Source of the DNA: Pisolithus tinctorius
Lineage: Eukaryota; Basidiomycota; Agaricomycetes; Boletales; Pisolithaceae
Reading direction: 5' to 3'
Length of the DNA: 64,000 nucleotides
NCBI GenBank assembly: GCA_024663395.1
Contig: JANFAH010000114.1
Span: 1 to 64,000, forward strand
The notes under the pieces are model-generated. The model made no database searches and was not told the origin of the DNA. It saw only the letters and a program-made list of their open reading frames with translations. Position numbers and translations under genes: made by a program. The first letter of the stretch is position 1. Every line of letters begins with the position of its first letter. Positions 52,955 to 61,115 of this stretch are shown in pieces.

Positions 52955-55900
52955 TTTGTATGTCCCCTCTTGTACTTATAGTTGTTCTTGTTCTTTGTCT
53001 GCTCACTTTGACCGAGAAGTCGTTAAACTCCTAAACCCACAGATGTCATTTCTTTGCTCAGATACTCCTGTAACATCACTTACTATGCCTCCTTCAGTTT
53101 CAAGCTTCCAGAGCTCTTTTTATCTTGATGTCTTCTCTTCTTCGTTATCTAATCCTTCAAAAGCACCAGATCCCCTTCCTATTCAGAAAACTGAAAAACA
53201 GCTTCATTTTTACTATTCTCTGTCTGACTTTCTTGATTTGTTACGTTTTAGAAAAAGCCTTGCTACAGATACAGAAGACTCAGCCGATGAAACAGGTCAG
53301 CCAGTATATGGAGCGTACAAGCGCGTCGATCGTAAAGTCAAGCCAGTGCCTGGAGTCTATCCAGAGGATGCTCGGGTCCATCGCCAGTTTCCAGAAGACC
53401 CCCTCGCATCACTCACACCTCTCACATGTCACCCTCCTGTGTTCATTCCCACAAAGAAGCTTACTCAAGAGCGCCTTACCTCCATGAAGATTAACGCTGA
53501 TGGCTTTCTCTGGCCAGAAGAGGAAAAACTTTTTTCGCATGTCATGAAGCTTAATGAGCGTGCCTTGGCGTTTGATGAATCGGAGAGAGGAAACTTTCGT
53601 TCAGACTACTTTTCGCCTTACATCATTCCTGTCCTGCCACATGAACCATGGGAGTTTCATAACATTCCAATTCCCCCTGGCATACGAGAACGTGTCATAC
53701 AGCTTCTTCGGGAGAAGATCGCCGCTGGTCTCTACGAGCCGGCCCAATCATCCTATCGCTCCAAATGGTTCTGCGTTATGAAAAAGAATGGCAAGATCCG
53801 TATCGTTCATGATCTACAGCCTCTGAATAAGGTTACCATTCGAGACGCTGGTGTTCCACCAATATTGGACGACTTTGTGGAGCCGTTTGCCGGTCGTCAA
53901 TGCTACACGGTCTTTGATCTATTTTCAGGGTTTGATGCACGCCAGCTCCATCCTGATAGCCGAGATCTGACATCCTTCATGACGCCTCTTGGCTTACTGC
54001 GCCATACTGCCATGCCTCAAGGCTACACCAACTCGCCGTCGGAGTTTCAGAATTGTACAGTGTTCATTCTACAGGACGAGATCCCTCACATTGCCAACGT
54101 TTTCATTGATGATCTACCAGTCAAAGGCCCTGCAACCCACTATGAAGATGCCGATGGCAATGCCGAAACGTTACCCGAGAATCCCGGCATACGTCGCTTC
54201 ATTTGGGAACATGCTGTAGACGTGCATAGAGTCATGCATCGGTTTGCTCATGCCGGCGGAACGTTTTCTGGCTTGAAATCTCAGGTCTGCCAGCCTCGTG
54301 TTATCATTCTTGGTCAAGCATGCCATCCTCATGGTCGCTCTCCTGACGACCACAAGGTGAAGAAGGTCGTCAACTGGCCAACGCTCACTACGCCCAAAGA
54401 TGTTCGCTCATTCCTAGGTCTCTGTGGTACTGTTCGTATCTGGATTGCGAACTACTCGCAGTTGGCTCGCCCACTCGTTGACCTTTATCGCAAGAGTGCT
54501 CCGTTCGTTTGGGGTCAGCCCCAGCAAGATGTGTTTGACGCCTTGAAGCTCGCCGTCTCGTCTGCTCCTGCCCTTCGCCCCATTGACTACTCATCTGACT
54601 TGCCGGTCGTTCTTTCCGTTGACACCAGTAACGTTGCCATTGGATTCGTTCTCTCTCAGTATGATGAAGAAGGTCGTAAACGTCCTGCTCGCTATGGCTC
54701 ACTCCCCATCAATGAACGTGAATCTCGCTACAGTCAGCCTAAGCTCGAGCTCTATGGTCTCTTCAGAGCACTTCGTCACTACCGTCTATATCTCTATGGT
54801 GTTCGTCATCTATGGGTAGAGGTTGATGCGAAGTACATCAAAGGTATGCTCAATGATCCAGATCTTCAACCTAACGCTACTGTCAATCGCTGGATCGAGG
54901 GTATACTTCTCTTTGACTTTAAGCTCGTTCATGTCCCTGCTGTTCGTCACCAAGCCCCAGATGCCCTTTCCAGACGTCAACCTACAGAAGAGGAGTATGA
55001 AGAAGGCGAAGCTGATGCAGAAGAAGCTGATGAGTGGTTGGAGAGTTTTCTTTTCACAGATGCCCATCCGTCTTCAGTCAGCGCAACTCGTCGACGACTT
55101 GCGCATGAGTCCACATATGCCATTACCCTCCCGTCATTCCTTTCCAATGATATGTCTCAGGATGTCCTCTTACGTCGAGTCCTACACTTCCTTCGTACTA
55201 CAGAACTTCCCCCATTCCCTTCCAACACTGCTCGCAAGCGCTTCATTCGCAGGTCCCTTCAGTTCTTCCTTCGTGGAGACCAGCTCTTTAAACGTCGAGG
55301 TCCCCATCCTCCAGCCAAGGTCATTTTCGATCCCCATCTCCATGTCCAGATCCTCAGTCATGCTCATGAAGAACTCGGTCATCGTGGAGTCTTTGGAGTC
55401 TTTCATACAGTCAGACAGCGCTTTTACTGGCCTCAGATGTACCAGGACATTGCCCATCATGTCCGCTCTTGCCATGAATGCCAGGTCCGAAGCACTCGTA
55501 AAGCAGAGGTTCCCATCACCGTTTCTGCTTCCCCCAGAATCTTTATGAAGGTCTACGTCGATGTCATGCTCATGCCCAAAGCACGTGGTTATCGCTATCT
55601 TGTCGCAGCTCGAGATGATCTTTCCCTCGCTGCAGAAGGTCGTGCTCTTCGTCATGCCAATGCAGACAGTCTCGCTAAGTTCTTCTGGGAAGAAGTCTTC
55701 TGTCGTTATGGTGTTGTTGCCCAGGTTGTCACTGATAATGGCAGTGAGGTCAAGGGCGCCTTTGAGAAACTCATGAGGCATTACTCTATTCCCCAGATTC
55801 GCATCTCCCCATATAATTCCAAGGCAAATGGAGTTGTAGAACGTGGTCACTTTGTTATCAGAGAAGCTGTCATCAAAGCTTGTGAAGGAGATCTTTCCCT

Positions 55901-56570
55901 TTGGCCGTCCAAGGTCCATCATGCATTCTTCGCAGACAAGGTCACTACTCGTCGCTCCACTGGATTCAGCCCCTACTTCCTGCTACATGGTCTTGATCCC
56001 GTCCTGCCTTTTGATCTCTTCGAGTCTACCTATCTCGTTGAAGGGTTCTACTCTGGAATGTCGTCTCAAGAGCTTCTCGCACTTCGCATTCGTCAGTTGG
56101 AAAGGAGAGAAGAAGATATCGATGCCGCTTTCGCTACATTGCAGAGGTCTCGTTTACGCTCCAAGGGTCAGTTTGAGAAGAGGTATGCTTTACGGTTGAT
56201 GAAGTCAACTTATGAGCCAGGAGATTTGGTGTTGGTTCGCAACACGCAGATAGAGAAAGAACTGGATCGCAAGTCAAAGCCACGCTACCTTGGTCCCTAT
56301 GAGGTTGTTCGTCGCACCAAGGGAGGCTCCTATGTCCTTAAAGAACTCGATGGCACTGTTTCTGCTCGAGGTGTTGCAGCGTTTCGGCTCATTCCTTACT
56401 ATTCTCGCCACACTCCCTTACCCAGTGTTATGGAAGAAGAAAGAGATGAAGAAGAGGATAATAACAGCAGTAACGATGACGACAGTGATGATGATGATGA
56501 TGATGAAGATGAAACAAACGATGAAAACAAAGACACCAATAACGACTACGACTCAGACGACTATTCATGA
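52740..56570 (+). CDS. BIG copy 2 pol: RT, RNase H, integrase, acidic tail
   Basis: +1 frame relative to gag, open 52335-56570; the true N-terminus within the overlap is unknown. RT: KSKWFCVMKKNGKIRIVHDL, FDLFSGFDARQL, MPQGYTNSPSEF, active site FIDD (54102-54113). RNase H: SVDTSNVAIGF. Integrase: HEELGHRGVFG...CHECQVRS zinc motif, then Asp in YVDVMLMP (55560), Asp in VVTDNGSEV (~55731), Glu in GVVERGH (~55838). GPY motif YLGPYEVV near 56285. A 45-residue Asp/Asn/Glu tail ends it; no chromodomain. No premature stop. Confidence 0.88.
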   Translation, partial: SQTPVFISLPVQSVLPQPQLILPLSKQFHTQTTFLLLLPQIQLKTGPVIFSDVFLHFLPYLIIYFSSSLKIDLYVPSCTYSCSCSLSAHFDREVVKLLNPQMSFLCSDTPVTSLTMPPSVSSFQSSFYLDVFSSSLSNPSKAPDPLPIQKTEKQLHFYYSLSDFLDLLRFRKSLATDTEDSADETGQPVYGAYKRVDRKVKPVPGVYPEDARVHRQFPEDPLASLTPLTCHPPVFIPTKKLTQERLTSMKINADGFLWPEEEKLFSHVMKLNERALAFDESERGNFRSDYFSPYIIPVLPHEPWEFHNIPIPPGIRERVIQLLREKIAAGLYEPAQSSYRSKWFCVMKKNGKIRIVHDLQPLNKVTIRDAGVPPILDDFVEPFAGRQCYTVFDLFSGFDARQLHPDSRDLTSFMTPLGLLRHTAMPQGYTNSPSEFQNCTVFILQDEIPHIANVFIDDLPVKGPATHYEDADGNAETLPENPGIRRFIWEHAVDVHRVMHRFAHAGGTFSGLKSQVCQPRVIILGQACHPHGRSPDDHKVKKVVNWPTLTTPKDVRSFLGLCGTVRIWIANYSQLARPLVDLYRKSAPFVWGQPQQDVFDALKLAVSSAPALRPIDYSSDLPVVLSVDTSNVAIGFVLSQYDEEGRKRPARYGSLPINERESRYSQPKLELYGLFRALRHYRLYLYGVRHLWVEVDAKYIKGMLNDPDLQPNATVNRWIEGILLFDFKLVHVPAVRHQAPDALSRRQPTEEEYEEGEADAEEADEWLESFLFTDAHPSSVSATRRRLAHESTYAITLPSFLSNDMSQDVLLRRVLHFLRTTELPPFPSNTARKRFIRRSLQFFLRGDQLFKRRGPHPPAKVIFDPHLHVQILSHAHEELGHRGVFGVFHTVRQRFYWPQMYQDIAHHVRSCHECQVRSTRKAEVPITVSASPRIFMKVYVDVMLMPKARGYRYLVAARDDLSLAAEGRALRHANADSLAKFFWEEVFCRYGVVAQVVTDNGSEVKGAFEKLMRHYSIPQIRISPYNSKANGVVERGHFVIREAVIKACEGDLSLWPSKVHHAFFADKVTTRRSTGFSPYFLLHGLDPVLPFDLFESTYLVEGFYSGMSSQELLALRIRQLERREEDIDAAFATLQRSRLRSKGQFEKRYALRLMKSTYEPGDLVLVRNTQIEKELDRKSKPRYLGPYEVVRRTKGGSYVLKELDGTVSARGVAAFRLIPYYSRHTPLPSVMEEERDEEEDNNSSNDDDSDDDDDDEDETNDENKDTNNDYDSDDYS
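55081..55105. repeat. CG-centred palindrome motif in BIG pol, different codon phase
   Basis: GCGCAACTCGTCGACGACTT then GCGCA. In pol it reads Ala-Thr-Arg-Arg-Arg-Leu-Ala, unlike the QLDDDLC of gag. Copy 1 has the same site at about 28247. Confidence 0.7.
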
Positions 56571-56660
56571 TTTCCCTTTTTTCATTTCTTACGATACTGG
56601 TTGCCTGTCATTCCTTCATTCATTTTTCTTTTTGTTTTCCCTGGGTTCCCTGCATTGGTC

Positions 56661-56678
56661 GCAATCGGGGACGATTGC
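56661..56678. other. Hairpin just before BIG copy 2 3' LTR
   Basis: GCAATCG, GGGA, CGATTGC, 19 bp before the LTR at 56698, identical to copy 1. Confidence 0.5.
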
Positions 56679-56697
56679 ATTTCTTCTTGCTGGTGGA

Positions 56698-58547
56698 TGT
56701 CACACACCAAAGGTGTTGTGGACATGGTTACAGCTGACTCTGCCTAACTCGTTGACGAGTTGCGCGCAATGCCCAAGCATGCAGATGAAGACTAAAGGCC
56801 TCATGCGTAGAAAGACTGTTGGATGTGAACAGTCATCCTTCGCACAAGAACGAGTCGTCAGTGCTAAAGAGAAAAGAGGAAGCGAGTTAAGCGCGCATTA
56901 AAGGTTTTTAGCGCCCGTGTACGGCATTCCGGTTTCTGTCATATCTCCGCCATTTCCAAAGATATCAACTCGGTTCGCATACTCGCTTAAAGTGCTCAGC
57001 CCCACAATTCTTCCTTCCAAATTTGGAGAGGATCCTCGCACCCTACACGTTTCTACAGCACTCCATCCATCAGATGCTCATTTCCCTAAGTCCATCAATC
57101 ATGGCCACCTCTTCATCAGTCATCTCGCTTGTCTCATTTGCCAGAGACAGTGGCTACGTATATCTGCCAGGCATTCCCACCAGCTTCTGTCCTGAAGCCC
57201 CCTGGTTCATCCCGTCATTGTCAGCCCTGGCCCATCCCATGCAGCTTGGTCAGCGTGTTCTCCTTGTCAGTATGACTTCCAGAAGGACGTTCTTTGGTCG
57301 CCTCAGGTCTGTCGCTCGGTTAGAAAGGTCTTATGTGGTCGTTTCAGTCTCCCCGGTTGATGAAGCATATGGATCGTTCCTCCCTGCTCCCTGCACCGTC
57401 TTTATTCCAATCTCGTCCATCATTCTTCCTGCATTGCGACAGCTGCAGTATAATCTACTGTCCTCCAGCCTCCCTGATCGCATTCATGACGAGTATGACA
57501 TGCATCTTGCCTTCCTACTGCAAGATCCAGCAGAAGACGTTCCCCCTTCTCCTCCTCCTCCATCAGAGCCCCGTTCATGAAGTTTTTGTTAACTTCGCTG
57601 AGAGGATGGAAGGGTGGGAGACGTGATCGCGTATGCTCTCATTGCCCCACAGACCCCCAACGCCCTAGCCCCCTTTGACACCTGACTCATGCCCTTCAAT
57701 TCTGGAATTAATACTTCCCTATCTGGAAACACCATCCATCTGTCATGCCATCTTTGGATCTAGAGATGTCTCCGCCGAGATCTAACTTGCATCGCCACCC
57801 CCTAATGTGATATCAGTGCGCTTACTCAGTTTCTGATTCTATTTGACTCATTTTGTGATATTTTGACTATCCTTGACTCGTTCATTGCCAATACTTACCA
57901 ATCCTCTTTGCTTGCTTACTTATCGTTTCTCGCTTACTCATCATGATTACTCAGTCCTTACTCATTACTTACCAAGTGTTTGTGCCTTGTTTGTCACAAG
58001 CAGTGCTCCCCCCTCAGTATATAAACCCCCATGTACTTAGCTACCCAGAATCAATCAAGAAGTCACTCAGAAGTCAGCTCAGCTCAGCATATCTTGTCAT
58101 CGACAGTTGAGGCTCATTCGGAAGAGTCTATCTGTCATCATTCATATCCTTGGTAGTTGAGGCTCATTCAGAAGAGTCTATCTACCACCATTATCTGAAG
58201 CTCCATCCCCACTTAGTCAGCAAGTCTTGCTTAGTCATCCTCCCACTCCTGCATAACTCGTCATCGACTTGTGCAAGGAGCACATTTACTTGAAGTCCAT
58301 TACTTGAAGTGCCTTTCGGCTGAACACCTTCGCTCTGTTCAGCATCCCCTTCTCAATTGGCATTCATTCATCCTCTCCTGCATAACTCGTCATCGACTTG
58401 CGCCAGGAGCACCTCTACTTGAAGTCCCCCCCCACATTCAGGTTTCTGCCCTCCAGGTTCCGCAGAGGCACACCACCACTCGCTCTACTTTTGTCTTTTG
58501 TGTTGGTTTTGGTTGGTTCCCACTGCCTTTCCACACTTTGACTCACA
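56698..58547 (+). repeat. BIG copy 2, 3' LTR
   Basis: 1,850 bp, the same length as the 5' LTR and about 99.6% identical by eye. Confidence 0.92.
57101..57580 (+). CDS. U3 ORF, 159 aa, BIG copy 2 3' LTR
   Basis: Identical protein to the 5' LTR copy over its length as far as I compared. This is the copy that the full-length element RNA would contain, downstream of pol. Confidence 0.55.
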   Translation: MATSSSVISLVSFARDSGYVYLPGIPTSFCPEAPWFIPSLSALAHPMQLGQRVLLVSMTSRRTFFGRLRSVARLERSYVVVSVSPVDEAYGSFLPAPCTVFIPISSIILPALRQLQYNLLSSSLPDRIHDEYDMHLAFLLQDPAEDVPPSPPPPSEPRS

Positions 58548-58659
58548 CCGCGCTAGACCGACTGGAGATATGGGACAAGTGAGGCCGAGGCCGGACTGAG
58601 TGAGTGCGAGGCCGAGTCCGGCTGGGGTCGAGGCATGACTATGACACACTGAGGGGGTG

Positions 58660-58820
58660 TGTTGGAACATGCATCCCCTATGTTTATTTGCTTACAGCAT
58701 ACAAGCTTATGTAATAATTTTTCGCACTTAGGCAGTTAGTTTTTCCTCATGCACCTCAGTCTTCTTACCACAGAAGCCTGAGACCTTCTTTACAGTCCTA
58801 ATTTCAGCCTCCTCTTAAGA
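58660..58820 (+). repeat. copia 3' LTR
   Basis: 161 bp, TGTTGGAACATG...CTCCTCTTAAGA, preceded by GAGGGGGTG. It lacks about 51 bp present in the 5' LTR. Confidence 0.82.
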
Positions 58821-58825
58821 CCCTC

Positions 58826-59240
58826 AACTTACTGTTCTTCATAGTCAGCAGATAAGATGAGAATCAAGGGAAAGAGCCACTGAGTGATCTTGTCATAGCA
58901 CTCATATTTGTATCCTAGCTTTGAGAGTTTGGCAAGTTTATCAATGATACAAAGGAATGCTTCATGCCAAATAACACATTTGTAATTGGTGTAGCTGGTC
59001 TTCCCCTCTTCTTTGGCAGACTCAGGAACCTTGCATAATATACATGAGCAAGGACACTGAAGCCTGCACTCAGTAACTTACAATAGGCAACCAGCTGATG
59101 ACACATCCACCACCAAAGTGTTCCCCATTTCTGATGTTTGTGGGCAGATTTCCACAATGAGCTATGACAGGATAACCTTTGACAGTTCCATGGGAACTTA
59201 GACATGTTCAGTCAGCATAGAGGATAAAGGCAAACAGGGC
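58826..59240 (-). pseudogene. Plavaka-like DNA transposase fragment
   Basis: Minus-strand translation gives GTVKGYPVIAHCGNLPTNIR, GGGCVISWLPIV, an intron (GTAAGT...GCAAG, near 59040-59090), then YTNYKCVIWHEAFLCI, YKYECYDKITQWLFPLILIL and SADYEEQ. The SADYEEQ and GWLPIV-type blocks are typical of Plavaka transposases in Agaricomycetes, from family knowledge. It is cut at the SADYEEQ end by the copia insertion. Upstream exon parts are missing or unrecognisable. Confidence 0.6.
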
Positions 59241-59400
59241 CACATTTTCAACCTGAGGTAAATGAGACTAGAAGCAAGTCCAAGTTAAACACAATATATA
59301 CAAAGTGTACAGGTTTTTTTTTTAAAAAAAAACTGAATTTAAGTGCATGAAGGTGGTTCTACCTTATGTTGCACTATTCTAGCATAGTTTTGACAGTCTG
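59241..59400. other. Junction region with a T9/A9 tract
   Basis: No ORF. A run of T directly followed by a run of A lies at about 59310-59329. The T-run could be the poly(A) tail of the minus-strand LINE, placing its 3' end near 59310. Confidence 0.35.
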
Positions 59401-59949
59401 GCTTGGCCCCCTGTGGCCTACCACTCCTACCAGCGAGTGAATGCCCTGATGGCAAGGCTGTTGGCCCCCCATCAGTCTGCCATTCCTGCTGGCCATTTTA
59501 GACACTCCACCTTTTATGGTGAGGGTGGTTTAGTACCTTCACTAACCATTTTAACTCTATCTACATTGGTCTGGCAGTCAATAGACTGGCTGGTTTTGGG
59601 GGCATAACGAGTTCTTCTTTGTCTGGGTGTGTGGGTCTGTCTTGGGTGGTTATGCAGTGCATGAGGGTGTGGTATTTGTGGGACATGGGAACTGGTTGTG
59701 CAGGTACATTGTGGGTACATGGGTTCTGGGGTGTGGTGTGGTTTAGTCTTGATGTGAGTGAGTCAGGCGAGCAGGGGGAGTAGGATGTGATTGTCAGATG
59801 AGCTTGGTGGTGGGGAGGAGCATAGATAGTTCTTCTGTTTAGCATGACAGGTGATTGTGTCCTGGGGCGATTGCCTCCTTTGCCTACCACTCTTGTTTGT
59901 TTCCTTATCTGTGCATTGCATTATTCTATGTTAGGGTTTTTTGAGAATC

Positions 59950-61019
59950 TCACTGAGTGTGCATTGCAACCATTTGGTGGCTGAGATGTATTTGAGGAGG
60001 TGTGGTTGGGCTTCCGGGTTGGTGAGAAGGTATGCAATGGAGGTAGTGTCCCTTCCTAGTGTTCTTTGTAGTACATGTCATTCTCTTACATATCTGGGAC
60101 ACAGGAATAGGTACTGATGAACATCCTCTTGGCTGGTTCCACTGCATTACAGGCACATCGGTGTGTTCTGCATCCTATATGGTGGAGGTGTTTGTTCAGG
60201 GGGATGTGTCTGGTGTGTAGTTGGATGTATAAACTGGTTTGCTCCTTGGGTAGAGAGGCAGTGAGTTTTGTGAATGAGGTGTTTATAAGCTGGGGGTCTA
60301 TGGCAGATATTCTGTTGTACCAGGGGGAGTTTCTCCAGATCTTGGCCCATAGGGTCTTTAGTTTTGTGTTGTGGGATTGTTTGAGGGCAGATATGCTGAA
60401 TGGTAGTTGTTTCCTCAGTAGCAGGGGTAAGTCTTCTGGGGGACTGGCTGACTCTGCTCTTGTTGCTGCTCTTTGCCTCCCTATCTGCTAGCTCATTACC
60501 TTCCACTTCCATGTGACCCACTATCCATTATATTGTTACATTTTTTCTTGATAGTCATTCTTTGTTGAGGGCTTTGATGATCGTAGACCTGGCATGCATC
60601 AGTAGATAGTGGCCTGGCCTCACTGATGGCTGCTCACTTGATCTTATTACTGCTTGGTTATTGACTAGTATTGTAGCCAGGTATGTGACTTCCATCTTGG
60701 TGTCTAGTAGGTGTGTAGCCATTAGTAGAGCCACTGCCTCAGCCTTGAATACCATGTGTTGCGACATGTTCCCTAAGTGGTATCTCAGCATAGTGATGTG
60801 TTGGTAGTCCAAGTAGAGGACTGCAGCAGTGCCTACTCCATCTGCCATGCTTGATCCATCTGTGAAGATTAACATGTGTTCCTTGAGTTTGGCAAAATCT
60901 ATGATTGCCTCTTTCTTGTTTGGGGCTATGGCAATGGAGTGCAATGGGGGGGCATGAGGAGGGGTTGGACATGGGTGGATCATTTCAGTGTGTTGCAGGT
61001 TGACTTTTAGGTTGTGCAT
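59950..61019 (-). pseudogene. LINE RNase H domain and C-terminal motif
   Basis: RNase H: MLIFTDGSSMADGVGTAAVL, MVFKAEAVALLMATHLL, HMEVEGNELADREAKSS. The C-terminal Cys/His motif CSGTSQEDVHQYLFLC (near 60090-60140) is typical of LINE C-termini. Stops at about 60145 and 60550. The frame ends near 59950. Confidence 0.75.
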
Positions 61020-61115
61020 GAGTCAGTGTATGGATGATCTATGTCATTTGACGTTTGTTTTGGCGATTTTGGTGACAAGTGTGTGGAGCAGGTGTTTACC
61101 AGGTAGTGAGGAGAG

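Larger units (their letters stand above)
47063..58547 (+). mobile_element. BIG Ty3-like LTR retrotransposon, copy 2 (11.5 kb, near intact)
   Basis: LTRs at 47063-48912 and 56698-58547, both 1,850 bp, with an exact 4-bp duplication CCGC (47059-47062, 58548-58551). I found seven LTR differences by eye, all CpG transitions. Gag-protease (1313 aa) and pol are both uninterrupted, with RT, RNase H and integrase residues present. The best candidate in the window for a recently active element. Confidence 0.93.
37748..58646 (-). mobile_element. Ty3/gypsy chromovirus #2 on minus strand, both LTRs interrupted
   Basis: 5-bp duplication CACTG (37743-37747, 58647-58651). On the minus strand the LTR reads TGTCATAGTC...GTACTTGACA. 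Gag and pol are on minus; the accessory gene is on plus. Gag is intact; pol has three in-frame TGA stops and no frameshift. Each LTR holds a BIG-family insertion at the homologous CCGC site. Confidence 0.92.
46632..58646 (-). repeat. Ty3#2 5' LTR (right), interrupted by BIG copy 2
   Basis: LTR pieces are 46632-47062 and 58552-58646 (526 bp joined). A TATATAAG motif on minus lies at about 46872-46879, followed about 35 nt later by AGTCTGAAAT. Confidence 0.88.
9371..58820 (+). mobile_element. Ty1/copia element inflated to 49.45 kb by nested insertions
   Basis: The 5' LTR (9371-9582) and 3' LTR (58660-58820) share TGTTGGAACATG starts and CTCCTCTTAAGA ends. The flanking 5-mers are CCCTT (9366-9370) and CCCTC (58821-58825). 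The internal order is gag, protease, integrase, RT, RNase H, which is Ty1/copia order. A purine tract GAGGGGG directly precedes the 3' LTR. Removing Harbinger, Ty3#1, the 575-bp solo LTR and Ty3#2, each with one target duplication, leaves an element of under 6 kb. Many stops arise by CGA to TGA. Confidence 0.85.

Noticed and set aside
56483..56520. GAT/GAC-rich microsatellite at the end of BIG pol
   Set aside because: It is coding for the acidic tail, and copy 1 has a variant of the same; ordinary low-complexity coding sequence.
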